A stretch of 27,337 nucleotides of DNA. Source: Bdellovibrionales bacterium. GTDB lineage: Bacteria; Bdellovibrionota; UBA1018; CAIMNF01. Shown here in pieces: positions 7,887 to 15,549 of the stretch (its first letter is position 1; each line of letters starts with the position of its first letter). A program made the translations under genes and the position numbers. Location of the stretch: contig CANGWP010000009.1 in assembly GCA_947457605.1 (NCBI GenBank), positions 1 through 27,337 on the forward strand, given 5' to 3'. Under the pieces are notes generated by a model. That model was not told where the DNA came from. It did no database searches and saw nothing but the letters and a program-made list of their open reading frames with translations.

Positions 7887-8948
7887 ATGAGCATTATTCT
7901 GGGAATTGAAACTTCGTGCGATGAATGTAGTGCTTCGGTTTTGATGCATGAGGGTGGTTCCTTTTCGCCGATTTCAATCAGTACCTTCTCTCAAATCGAA
8001 TTGCATCAGCCGTACGGCGGAGTGGTGCCTGAGGTTGCCTCCCGCAATCATTTGGAACAGATCGACCCGGTCATCTGGGATGCCTTGCAAAAGGCAAAAA
8101 TCGAAATCGAGGATGTGGACGCGATATCCGTAACGAACCGCCCCGGTCTCATCGGAGCTCTCTTGGTCGGAGTGACTGCGGCAAAAGCGCTCGCATATGT
8201 AACACGGAAACCTCTCGTGCCCGTCCATCACCTCGAGGGTCATTTGATGAGTGCATTCCTAAAGAGTCCGAAGACCGGCGTGCCAAAGATTGAGTTTCCT
8301 GCGGTGTTTCTATTGGCATCCGGGGGGCACACGAATCTCCACTGCATTGAACGTCCTCCGGAATCGTGGCCTGCGACACTTCTACGGGATTCCCTTGCGG
8401 GTTCCTCGATGGACGATGCGGCAGGAGAAGCGTTTGATAAGTCAGCCAAGATCCTCGGATTCCCCTATCCTGGCGGAAAATGGATTGATGAGGAGGCCCA
8501 AAAAGGAGGAAGTCCCACGGCCTTTGATCTTCCTCGGGGGTTGAAACAAAAGGACTCGCTTGAGTTTTCATTTAGTGGTCTAAAGACTGCGGTGGCACTT
8601 CTCGCTCAGCGATTGGGAAAAGAGGGGGTGCTCGAGGATGCGCTTCCGGATGTGTGCGCAAGTGTTCAGGAGGCGATCATTGATCCACTCGTTCGAAAGA
8701 CTTTGGTTTTGCAAAAAATGAAAAATGCGAAATCAGTTGTCGTGGTCGGCGGAGTTGCTGCGAATTCAAGACTCCGCGCAAGATTTCTTTCTGAATCCCC
8801 GGTTCCGGTTGTGTACCCGGATCTCCAATATTGCACGGACAATGCAGCGATGATTGCCGCTGCGGGGGCCGTCCGTTTTGCCCAAGGCTACGGGCTACCC
8901 GCATCCGACTTTCTGAAGTTGAATGCATTTGCCATCGCGGAGCATTGA
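7887..8948 (+). CDS. tsaD: tRNA N6-adenosine threonylcarbamoyltransferase TsaD
   Basis: Transfers the threonylcarbamoyl group to A37 of ANN-decoding tRNAs, with TsaB/TsaE as partners in bacteria. The 353-residue length is normal. Features in order: ILGIETSCDE at the N-terminus, YGGVVPEVASRNH, the metal-binding HHLEGH (His115 and His119), LLASGGHTNL, DDAAGEAFDKSAKILG, FSFSGLKTA, VVGGVAANSRLR and CTDNAAMIA with metal ligand Asp318. All key residues are present, so the gene should be active. The ATG is 3 bases after the preceding stop, so it is in the same transcript as the envelope lipoproteins. Confidence 0.97.
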   Translation: MSIILGIETSCDECSASVLMHEGGSFSPISISTFSQIELHQPYGGVVPEVASRNHLEQIDPVIWDALQKAKIEIEDVDAISVTNRPGLIGALLVGVTAAKALAYVTRKPLVPVHHLEGHLMSAFLKSPKTGVPKIEFPAVFLLASGGHTNLHCIERPPESWPATLLRDSLAGSSMDDAAGEAFDKSAKILGFPYPGGKWIDEEAQKGGSPTAFDLPRGLKQKDSLEFSFSGLKTAVALLAQRLGKEGVLEDALPDVCASVQEAIIDPLVRKTLVLQKMKNAKSVVVVGGVAANSRLRARFLSESPVPVVYPDLQYCTDNAAMIAAAGAVRFAQGYGLPASDFLKLNAFAIAEH

Positions 8949-8952
8949 TGTG

Positions 8953-9768
8953 ATGCGAGCGTTTGACAAACAAAAGGCCTTTGGACAGCACTTTCTCAAG
9001 GATTCCGGAATCATCGATTCAATCGTCGAGGCTTCGCTCGGTTCGCTGGCCCGGCATCCGGGGCATGCGCTTCTTGAGATCGGGCCGGGAAAGGGCGCGA
9101 TTACGAGACCTCTTCTTTCCCGATTGTCCATGGAAGTTCCCTTTCATCTGGCGGAGCGGGATCGGGAGTTGATTGAATATTGGTCGGGTGAGTTCAGAGT
9201 GGGAACCTTTTTGAAAGGTGATTTCCTCGATCAGCCCGATGACTTGATCAAGTCTCTTGGAAAACTTGTGGTGGTTTCAAACCTTCCGTATTCCGCCGGG
9301 ACTGCGATCGTGGTGAAGCTCGCCTCTTTGTCCGAGTGTGTTTCCGAAATGGTTCTCATGTTTCAGGCCGAGGTTGCGAAGCGCCTTTATTCGGGGGCCT
9401 CGACCCCGGACCGGGGAAGTCTTTCGCTCTTCATTCAAAACCTCTGGGAGGTCGAACGGCTTTGCGTTGTGCCCCCTGCCGCATTCCAACCACCTCCCAA
9501 GGTGATGTCCGAGGTGGTCATCCTGAGGAAAAGGGCGGATCCGTTGATTTCCCTGAAATCAGAAAAAGAACAAAAAGCCTGGAATGATCTTTTGAAGCTC
9601 GCGTTCCGGCATCGTCGAAAGATGATCAAGGGGAATTTCGCCGGTACACCATGGTTTTTTGCGCTTGAAGCAAGTGGCGTCGATCCGACCAAGAGAGCCG
9701 AAAGTCTTGAGTGGGAAGAGTGGATCCGGCTTTGGAATGCCGGGAAGGAGAAGGCATGCAACCCGTGA
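8953..9768 (+). CDS. rsmA: 16S rRNA dimethyladenosine transferase RsmA (KsgA)
   Basis: SAM-dependent dimethylation of two adjacent adenosines near the 3' end of 16S rRNA during small-subunit maturation. Motifs: KAFGQHFLKD at the N-terminus, LLEIGPGKGAIT (SAM-binding motif I), the catalytic NLPY (reading NLPYSAGTAIVVK), MFQAEVAKRL, SLFIQNLWEVE, AAFQPPPKVMSEVV and the C-terminal AFRHRRKMIKGN. NLPY is followed by SAG instead of the more usual NIS. The start is placed at ATG 8953, just after the tsaD stop; GTG 8950 and ATG 8923 are possible alternatives but give no added conservation. The 3' end overlaps the next gene by 13 bases. Confidence 0.95.
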   Translation: MRAFDKQKAFGQHFLKDSGIIDSIVEASLGSLARHPGHALLEIGPGKGAITRPLLSRLSMEVPFHLAERDRELIEYWSGEFRVGTFLKGDFLDQPDDLIKSLGKLVVVSNLPYSAGTAIVVKLASLSECVSEMVLMFQAEVAKRLYSGASTPDRGSLSLFIQNLWEVERLCVVPPAAFQPPPKVMSEVVILRKRADPLISLKSEKEQKAWNDLLKLAFRHRRKMIKGNFAGTPWFFALEASGVDPTKRAESLEWEEWIRLWNAGKEKACNP

Positions 9769-10400
9769 ACCAGAAATTCAAATCTTTCCTGAAGATCATC
9801 CGGGATCACTTCCTCTCAGGACTGCTTGTTCTTGCTCCGATTTTCATTGTTGCAATCGTGTTTCAATGGATCTTCGGGGGGGTGATGGCGTGGATGGAGG
9901 AGGGGCCCTTTCGAATCTTCTTCCATGATTCGGCAAGCGAGATCGCGGGGATCTTTCGCGTGGTCCTCATGCTTGGCATCCTGCTGAGCGGAGTGTTGAT
10001 CATTTCCGGGGTTGGATTCTTTTCGAGACTGTATTTTGGCCGCCGCCTTTTTCAATGGCTGAAAGAAGCGATTGAGAAAATTCCGTTTTTCGGCGCGATT
10101 TACTCGTCGCTCAACCAGCTTTTCGCGGCGGTTTCTCCGGAAGGTGGAAAGCAGTTCAACCGGGTGGTTTACGTCGAATATCCGCGCAAGGATGTCTGGG
10201 CTGTGGCTTTTGTCACGGGCCACGCATCCTTGAAGGGGATCCCTCCGGGCTACATCAGTATTTTTATCCCTACGGTCCCGAATCCGACTTCGGGTTTTCA
10301 TCTGATGGTTCGGGAATCCGAGGTGATCGACAGCGGTCTCCGGGTTGAGGAGGCATTCAAGCTCATCTTGAGTCTTGGAGTGGCGGTACCTCATGAGTAA
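9756..10400 (+). CDS. DUF502 family inner-membrane protein
   Basis: A 214-residue protein starting at ATG 9756 with AAGGAGAAGGC directly upstream inside rsmA. Two transmembrane segments are visible: FLSGLLVLAPIFIVAIVFQWIF and VVLMLGILLSGVLIISGVGFF. After them come the family-typical LFQWLKEAIEKIPFFGAIYSSLNQLF and NRVVYVEYPRKDVWAVAFVTG. Next is GYISIFIPTVPNPTSGFHLMV, where PTTPNPTSG is the usual DUF502 signature. The function of DUF502 proteins is not established to my knowledge. The gene overlaps rsmA by 13 bases and smpB by 8, so its translation is coupled to RNA-maturation genes. Confidence 0.9.
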   Translation: MQPVNQKFKSFLKIIRDHFLSGLLVLAPIFIVAIVFQWIFGGVMAWMEEGPFRIFFHDSASEIAGIFRVVLMLGILLSGVLIISGVGFFSRLYFGRRLFQWLKEAIEKIPFFGAIYSSLNQLFAAVSPEGGKQFNRVVYVEYPRKDVWAVAFVTGHASLKGIPPGYISIFIPTVPNPTSGFHLMVRESEVIDSGLRVEEAFKLILSLGVAVPHE

Positions 10401-10893
10401 TGCGGGCGGAGAAAAAATCATCGCTACGAATCCCAATGCCCGGGCCGATTTCTTTCTTGAGGAAGTGGTCGAGGCGGGGATCGCCCTGATGGGAACCGAG
10501 GTAAAGAGCATCCGAAGTCAGAGCCCGAACTTGAAGGATTCCCACGTCGAAATCAGCAGCAAAAAAAGGGGTGAGGGCTATGCCCCGAGGCTCGAGGCCT
10601 GGCTCTTGAATTTTCACATCGCACCCTATTCCCACGGGAACATCTGGAATCACGAGGCCAAGCGGCCGAGAAAGCTCCTTCTTCATGCGCACCAGATTCG
10701 GAAGATGTTCGGGGCGCTCACGCAAGAGGGCAAGACCATCATTCCCACCCGGATCTATTTCAAGAATGGAAGGGTCAAGGTTGAGGTTGCGATCGCGAAG
10801 GGCAAAAAGAAGGGCGATAAGCGCGAGGACATAAAGAAGCGATCCCAGGATCGCGAGATGCAACAGGCGATGAAGCAGCGCCAGCGGAGGTAA
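10393..10893 (+). CDS. smpB: SsrA-binding protein SmpB
   Basis: Binds tmRNA and delivers it to stalled ribosomes for trans-translation. Start at ATG 10393 gives 166 residues, within the family range. Motifs: IIATNPNARADFFLEEVVEAGIALMGTEVKSIR, then LKDSHVEI, NFHIAPYSHGNIWNHEAKRPRKLLLH, IPTRIYFKNGRVKVEVAIAKGKKKGDKREDIKKR, and a basic C-terminal tail that contacts the decoding centre. A start further upstream at 10375 would add non-conserved residues. No tmRNA (ssrA) gene was recognised in this window. The reading frame overlaps the end of the DUF502 gene by 8 bases; the stop is 7 bases before the next start, with GGAGG just upstream. Confidence 0.96.
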   Translation: MSNAGGEKIIATNPNARADFFLEEVVEAGIALMGTEVKSIRSQSPNLKDSHVEISSKKRGEGYAPRLEAWLLNFHIAPYSHGNIWNHEAKRPRKLLLHAHQIRKMFGALTQEGKTIIPTRIYFKNGRVKVEVAIAKGKKKGDKREDIKKRSQDREMQQAMKQRQRR

Positions 10894-10900
10894 AAATCCA

Positions 10901-11902
10901 ATGAACACCCAGGAACTCATCCGGAAAATTCCAAAAGCGGAACTTCATCTTCACATCGAAGGATCCCTCGAGCCAGAACTCATGTTCGAGATTGCCAGGC
11001 GCAACCGGATTCCGATTCGATTCAAAAGTGTGGAAGAAGTAAGGGCTGCCTATTCATTCCATAACCTTCAGTCCTTTCTCGATATCTATTATGAAGGCGC
11101 CAAGGTGTTGATGGTGGAGCAGGATTTTTATGATCTTACCCGGGCCTATCTTCTTCGATGCAAGGAAGATCATGTTGTGCACACGGAGATTTTTTTTGAT
11201 CCCCAGACCCACACCCAGAGAGGGGTTCCGTTTGAAACGGTTTTCAAAGGGATACATCGCGCGCTCGAGGATGGCCAAAAAGAATGGGGAATGACTTCGA
11301 AGCTCATTCTTTGTTTTCTAAGGCACCTTTCTGAAGAGGATGCCTTCCAAACCCTGCGGGAAGCGATTCCTTTCAAAAAGCACATCGTCGCCGTTGGCCT
11401 TGATTCCTCGGAGGTTGGACACCCGCCTTCGAAATTCAAGCGAGTTTTTGAGGCGGCATTGGCGGAGGGGTTTCTTGCGGTTGCTCATGCGGGAGAAGAG
11501 GGTCCGCCCTCCTACATCCATGAGGCCCTCGATTTGCTGCATGTGAAACGAATTGATCATGGAGTCCGCTCTATCGAGGACGCGCAGCTTTTTGAGCGAA
11601 TCGTAAGCTCAAGAATTCCCCTCACGGTTTGCCCGCTTTCAAATGTGAAGCTCAAGGTTTTTCAAAAGCTTTCGGATCACAACTTGAGGAAGCTTCTCGA
11701 TGCTGGCGCCTGCGTCACGGTGAATTCTGATGATCCCGCATACTTTGGGGGTTACATGAATCAGAACTTTCTTGAGACTGCGTCCGCTTTGGGGCTTGGG
11801 CCGGGTGAAATCAGGAAGCTTGCCGAAAACTCATTTGAGGGATCTTTTTTGAGTGATGCCGAGAAGCAAGGCTGGATCAAAAAGATTCGGGAGATGAATT
11901 GA
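10901..11902 (+). CDS. Adenosine/adenine deaminase family protein (likely adenine deaminase, AAH1-like)
   Basis: Zinc amidohydrolase of purine salvage (COG1816 family). The 333-residue protein shows the metal ligands HLH (His16, His18), His196 with the catalytic Glu199 (AHAGEEG), the RIDHG motif (His220) and SDDP (Asp277/278). The variants FDPQTHTQRG, VCPLSNVKL and SDDPAYFGGY fit the subgroup that deaminates adenine better than they fit adenosine deaminase proper. The substrate call is therefore inference, and the gene would often be annotated add. A GGAGG 11 bases upstream supports the start. The next gene begins one base after the stop. Confidence 0.9.
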   Translation: MNTQELIRKIPKAELHLHIEGSLEPELMFEIARRNRIPIRFKSVEEVRAAYSFHNLQSFLDIYYEGAKVLMVEQDFYDLTRAYLLRCKEDHVVHTEIFFDPQTHTQRGVPFETVFKGIHRALEDGQKEWGMTSKLILCFLRHLSEEDAFQTLREAIPFKKHIVAVGLDSSEVGHPPSKFKRVFEAALAEGFLAVAHAGEEGPPSYIHEALDLLHVKRIDHGVRSIEDAQLFERIVSSRIPLTVCPLSNVKLKVFQKLSDHNLRKLLDAGACVTVNSDDPAYFGGYMNQNFLETASALGLGPGEIRKLAENSFEGSFLSDAEKQGWIKKIREMN

Positions 11903-11903
11903 A

Positions 11904-12656
11904 ATGATTTTTCTTCGAGCTGCATCTGTTTTGGGTTTCGGCCTTTTTGGGCTCTGTTCTGGAGAAGTGAGAGGCGAAACCAGCCTTACTCGCCTGCAGA
12001 AGTGTGAAGCGGGGATTCGATCCTATCTGGCTTATGAAAAAAAGGGTTGGAGCTTGGTCGAGAATTCGGCGCCCCAGGGCGCAAATGCATGTCGGAATGC
12101 GGTTGGGGATGTGGAGCAGACATCCATTGTCCTTGCAGCAGAATGTGGCTCCTATGTTTTCGAGACTTTTCAAAGCGCCGAGAAAGCCGGACTGAAGAAG
12201 GTAAGCGGGGTCATGCCCTCGGACACCGTGCTGGATGTGATTTCAAAAGCCCGTCTCCAATACATCAAGGCAATCAAGAGTTTTTGTGGAATGGAACCCC
12301 CTCCCATCGGGGTTACCCAGGACGCGGCCGATTGCTCTTGGTTTATTGATGTTCAGCTGAAATACATTAAAAAGATTAATTCCATCCTGGCTCGACTTGC
12401 CACGGAATCCAATAAGGCCTGCTATCGAAGGTATGAGGAGTACAAGAACGTCCGTCTTTCCGTCCCGGAGGCCTGTAGGCGATATACTCTGGAGACTTTC
12501 CCGGGGGAATCGGTGAAGCTCAGAATGATAGAGGAGCTCTCGAATTCAGGTCGATCTCCGAATCCCGACGAGAATGTGGCAGACGTTTTCAACAAAATGA
12601 GGCTGAATTTCATGCCCTTGATGCGGAAGCAATGTGACTCCAGCTATGGCCGTTGA
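11904..12656 (+). CDS. Secreted cysteine-spaced protein with an internal duplication (unknown family)
   Basis: I do not recognise this protein. The first 24 residues look like a signal peptide (ASVLGFGLFGLCSGEVRG). The 250-residue product consists of two copies of a unit of about 110 residues. Cysteines lie at 34, 63, 81 and 128 in the first copy and at 144, 173, 191 and 244 in the second. The spacings are 29-18-47 and 29-18-53. The copies also share CGSYVFETF/CRRYTLETF and VLDVISKARLQYIKAIKSFC/VADVFNKMRLNFMPLMRKQC. Each unit could hold two disulfides in a helical bundle; that is inference. The start follows the deaminase stop by one base, so it is translated from the same transcript. Confidence 0.75.
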   Translation: MIFLRAASVLGFGLFGLCSGEVRGETSLTRLQKCEAGIRSYLAYEKKGWSLVENSAPQGANACRNAVGDVEQTSIVLAAECGSYVFETFQSAEKAGLKKVSGVMPSDTVLDVISKARLQYIKAIKSFCGMEPPPIGVTQDAADCSWFIDVQLKYIKKINSILARLATESNKACYRRYEEYKNVRLSVPEACRRYTLETFPGESVKLRMIEELSNSGRSPNPDENVADVFNKMRLNFMPLMRKQCDSSYGR

Positions 12657-12670
12657 CCCCATTTTGAAAC

Positions 12671-12699
12671 TGGACATTACCCCCTGGACCTCGTATAAA
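12671..12699 (+). promoter_or_regulatory. Sigma-70-type promoter for rpoZ
   Basis: TGGACA (12671-12676) and TATAAA (12694-12699) are separated by 17 bases, each one base from consensus. The predicted transcription start near 12706 is only a base or two before the rpoZ ATG at 12708. This would give a leaderless or nearly leaderless mRNA. Confidence 0.7.
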
Positions 12700-12707
12700 A
12701 GGGTCCT

Positions 12708-12929
12708 ATGGCACGCGTTACGATTGAAGATTGCTTGAAGAACGTCGAAAACATGTATGAGTTGATTCACCTTGCGACCCGCAGATCCCGGCAGCTTTTC
12801 AAGGGCGCTGACGTTCTGATCAAGTCCAAGAATCGAACCGTTGTGAACTCCCTTCGCGAAATCGCTGCAGGAAAAGTGGTTCCAGTCTACAAAGGCCAAG
12901 ACGAAGGTCCGTTGCCTGGCGAACTTTGA
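12708..12929 (+). CDS. rpoZ: DNA-directed RNA polymerase omega subunit
   Basis: Small RNA polymerase subunit that assists beta' folding and, in many bacteria, forms part of a ppGpp site. The 73-residue sequence MARVTIEDCLKNVENMYELIHLATRRSRQL, then KNRTVVNSLREIAAGKV, matches the omega pattern including the conserved 'R(V/I)TVEDCL....N.F.L...A..RA..L' start and 'K.....ALREIA.GK'. An AAAGGG 4 bases before the ATG could serve as ribosome-binding site only on transcripts starting upstream of the predicted promoter. The gene follows a cysteine-spaced secreted protein on the same strand. Confidence 0.93.
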   Translation: MARVTIEDCLKNVENMYELIHLATRRSRQLFKGADVLIKSKNRTVVNSLREIAAGKVVPVYKGQDEGPLPGEL

Positions 12930-12977
12930 TCGATCTGATCAGCAAGCAGTGGCGAAGCCCTGCTCTCCCGGACGTAC

Positions 12978-14225
12978 ATGATGCGACTTCCACTGATTGC
13001 ACTTTGTAGTTTGATCGCTGGTACTTCCCACGCTTTCTTTCAGTATCCACCCAATCGAAATGTCCGCGAGGAGGTAGAGTCCAAAGCCTTCCGGGTGCTT
13101 CCGCGATCCGAGAACCATGTTTTCGCGATCGACGGGGATTTCTTCAAGCCTGTCTTTGTGAGTCCAGGCAATCTGGATTACTACCGTGAGGATTTTTACC
13201 ATGGAAATGGTTATTGGCTCGACCTTAGAGGGGAATTCGAGCCTGTAGGGAATTTGATCCTCAATCTCAAGACCACTCTAACACAAGGTACTACCAGCAA
13301 TGGACCCACCTTCAATGCACTGGTGATCCCAAGGCTCGGGCTCACATATCGGCAGAATGGGTTTCTCGGACTTCAGTGGGAAACGAGGCTCGGTGACATT
13401 GACCGGCAAACACTCGGGACCGGAATTTTCATCGAGATGAGAGAAACCGCAGGTGGCTACATCTCCGCACGGGATGGTGATTTCGATGCACGGGTTTTTG
13501 TGGATGGCACCGGCAGTTTTACTCTCGACGGTGGGGTCCTCGCACTGGAAGCCCGCTATCGGGACGGACTTGTGGGCGCAACTGTCATGATGGTGGAGAA
13601 AGACGTCGGATATCGTCCACCTCAATTCACGGGCACTGTTTTCAGCAAAGGGGATCTTGGCGATGGATTCGGATATCGCGTGGAGGCCGGTGGCAATGAG
13701 CGAAGCTATGCTGCGCTTGCAGGACTTGCTTTTGATGCGGAGTGGGAGAGGTTTCAATTTCATTTGAGCCCTCAATTTCGGCATTATGGTCGAAAGCTGT
13801 TCGGGGATCTCGCGGGAGCGGTGTCTCAGACCTATGTCGGCTATGATCAGAACGACAAACCCTTCACCTCGGCGCTCAATATCTTTGCCTACGGTGATAA
13901 TGTCGATGCGGTTTCCAGTCGAGCCAATGTCGAGTACCGATTCAACCGCTTTTACGGAGTTTACGTCCGGTCCGAGCTCTTTTCCTTCAACTTCAAAGAC
14001 CGCTCGGATGTCAGCGGGATCTTCTATCGTGCTGGCTTTCGGTTCTTCCCGTTCCGGGACCGTGAGGATGAATTCGGGATCCTGATCGGGAACCAATATC
14101 TGATCGCATCAACGCTTGGGGATGGCGGGAGAACGATCTCTCCACCCAATCAGCCGGACTTTGAAAACAAGCCGCTTTTCATGCAGCAGACTTACTGGAT
14201 GGTCCATTTCTCGGTCAAACTGTGA
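12978..14225 (+). CDS. Predicted outer-membrane beta-barrel protein (unknown family)
   Basis: A 415-residue protein with a signal peptide (MRLPLIALCSLIAGTSHA, cleavage near residue 19). The rest is a run of alternating, aromatic-rich beta strands with Gly/Asn/Asp turns, for example GYWLDLRGEFEPVGNLILNLKTTL, NALVIPRLGLTYRQ, GFLGLQWETRLGDID, ALEARYRDGLVGATVMM and YRFNRFYGVYVRSELFSFNF. It ends with YWMVHFSVKL. That is what an outer-membrane barrel of roughly 16 or more strands looks like. I cannot assign a family or substrate. No clear ribosome-binding site precedes the ATG. The gene lies 48 bases after rpoZ and stops a single base from the convergent gene. Confidence 0.75.
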   Translation: MMRLPLIALCSLIAGTSHAFFQYPPNRNVREEVESKAFRVLPRSENHVFAIDGDFFKPVFVSPGNLDYYREDFYHGNGYWLDLRGEFEPVGNLILNLKTTLTQGTTSNGPTFNALVIPRLGLTYRQNGFLGLQWETRLGDIDRQTLGTGIFIEMRETAGGYISARDGDFDARVFVDGTGSFTLDGGVLALEARYRDGLVGATVMMVEKDVGYRPPQFTGTVFSKGDLGDGFGYRVEAGGNERSYAALAGLAFDAEWERFQFHLSPQFRHYGRKLFGDLAGAVSQTYVGYDQNDKPFTSALNIFAYGDNVDAVSSRANVEYRFNRFYGVYVRSELFSFNFKDRSDVSGIFYRAGFRFFPFRDREDEFGILIGNQYLIASTLGDGGRTISPPNQPDFENKPLFMQQTYWMVHFSVKL

Positions 14226-14226
14226 A

Positions 14227-15477
14227 TCAAAAACAGTAGCGTCGGGTGGTCGGATCACCGCAGAAATCTTTCAGGTTCCGGATGAGTGCACCCATTTCTG
14301 AATCATCCTCGGGACTCACGCGGACATTTCCAAGAAGGGAGGATCGATAGGTTGCCTCGGGAGTGTCTTTGGCTTCAAACCACTGGGGATAGTGAACTTC
14401 CCGCTTTCCGGTCGATGGATTGAATCTGATCTCCAGATGCTTCGGTGAGCGAGAGAGGTCGGAAAAATAAAAATTGATGTCCCAAATGTCAATTCGTCCG
14501 GATCCATCAGGGTTGAGGTGGACTCCATTTGCGATGACCGAATGGATATCGAGGGATCCGCCGTACATCTTTTTTGAGTCGGCCGAGGTAAAGAGAATCT
14601 TCGGCAGCTCACCGCGATTGAGCCTCTTTCGAAGGGCGCGAAGCAAGTGATCGACACCTGCCTCTCCGAGTTCTTCGGTCGAAGAGAAGAATGTTTTCAG
14701 GCTACCTGCTGAAATTGCGCGAAAGGCCCAAGCTTCCGTTGTTTTCAGCTTCAGGTAGAATTCAATCTCCGGGATGGCGGAAAATTCGGAAAAGTTGGAA
14801 AAGCCGGGAATGACTCTGGGTTTTCCCATGAGAATGTCATCCACGATTGCCTCATAAAACCGGAACCATTTTTCATTCTTCTCCTTGCCATTCCGGATGT
14901 AGGAAACCGGGGCCTTGAGGGTCCGATCAAAAAACGCGGCATAGGCAAAAAACCGGTTTACAGTCGAAAATCCCCAGCAAAACCCGAATTCCCGATCGGA
15001 AATACCCTTGAACTCATAGTCGCTGTTCACCAGCGCCGGCCCGTGTTGTGGGTCGAAGGCGCCGTAGAGATATCGGCTTTGCCGGGACTTCAGATAGGGC
15101 ACCAGAAGATCGCGGTAGGAAAAGGAATTCCGGTAATCACCTTCATCCTCCCGCTTGGTCAAATTTCCAAAAACAAAGCCACGAGGAGAAAAAGGATTCA
15201 TTTTGGAGAAAGCCGAATTGGATCCGATCTTGGACTGGGGAAGAAAGGTTTCGAGCTCAAAATGATAGCCGGTCTCAGGACTTGGGTCCTCGGTCGGGCT
15301 CGAGCGTTCATCATCGAGTTCGTGGGATCCGTGCTTTCGCTGGGGCGCTCTCCTCACGTTGCCATCGACGATTTTTACGTTCAAGCCACCCATCGGATAG
15401 AGGGGGCGGGATGCCGAAAGAGCTTGAATTGGGGTGGAAAGAAGGAGTGCTGCCAATGGCAAAGGGTAAAGTCTCAT
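14227..15477 (-). CDS. Exported protein with a papain-like Cys-His-Asp/Asn pattern (candidate cysteine peptidase)
   Basis: A 416-residue protein with signal peptide (LYPLPLAALLLSTPIQALSA). No family is recognised by eye. The order of candidate catalytic residues resembles papain-fold peptidases. Cys167 sits in EFGFCWGFSTVNRFF, close to the papain G-x-C-W-x-F/S motif at a helix start. His312 is in LDIHSVIANGVHL, and Asp333/Asn335 in RIDIWDINFYF, matching the 'H.v...G......W..(D/N)' strand pair. The region between residues 25 and 160 could be a propeptide. Two cysteines near the C-terminus (406 and 415) could be a disulfide. The gene is the last of a minus-strand series; an AT-rich 72-base gap separates it from proC. 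Confidence 0.6.
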   Translation of the reverse strand: MRLYPLPLAALLLSTPIQALSASRPLYPMGGLNVKIVDGNVRRAPQRKHGSHELDDERSSPTEDPSPETGYHFELETFLPQSKIGSNSAFSKMNPFSPRGFVFGNLTKREDEGDYRNSFSYRDLLVPYLKSRQSRYLYGAFDPQHGPALVNSDYEFKGISDREFGFCWGFSTVNRFFAYAAFFDRTLKAPVSYIRNGKEKNEKWFRFYEAIVDDILMGKPRVIPGFSNFSEFSAIPEIEFYLKLKTTEAWAFRAISAGSLKTFFSSTEELGEAGVDHLLRALRKRLNRGELPKILFTSADSKKMYGGSLDIHSVIANGVHLNPDGSGRIDIWDINFYFSDLSRSPKHLEIRFNPSTGKREVHYPQWFEAKDTPEATYRSSLLGNVRVSPEDDSEMGALIRNLKDFCGDPTTRRYCF

Positions 15478-15549
15478 GGCGGATAGATACCGTTTTTGCC
15501 TTAAAAAACAAAATGGAAATGGTTTATTTTTTAAACCTTGTGAATTTAA
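15478..15549 (-). promoter_or_regulatory. AT-rich spacer between proC and the papain-like gene, with a small hairpin
   Basis: This gap is far more AT-rich than its surroundings. It holds an inverted repeat, GGTTTA/TAAACC (15521-15537) with a five-T loop, which on the minus strand is followed by a T-rich stretch. It may be a weak terminator for proC. A promoter-like pair on the minus strand (TTGTTT at 15511-15506, TATCTA at 15489-15484, spacing 16) could drive the papain-like gene. Both readings are weak. Confidence 0.35.

Noticed and set aside
12941..12961. Short inverted repeat AGCAG/CTGCT between rpoZ and the barrel gene
   Set aside because: A five-base stem with a ten-base loop and no T-run; likely chance.
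13278..14096. A 272-codon minus-strand frame opposite the outer-membrane barrel gene
   Set aside because: The plus-strand product has a signal peptide and barrel pattern; the antisense translation is low-complexity with no start signal.
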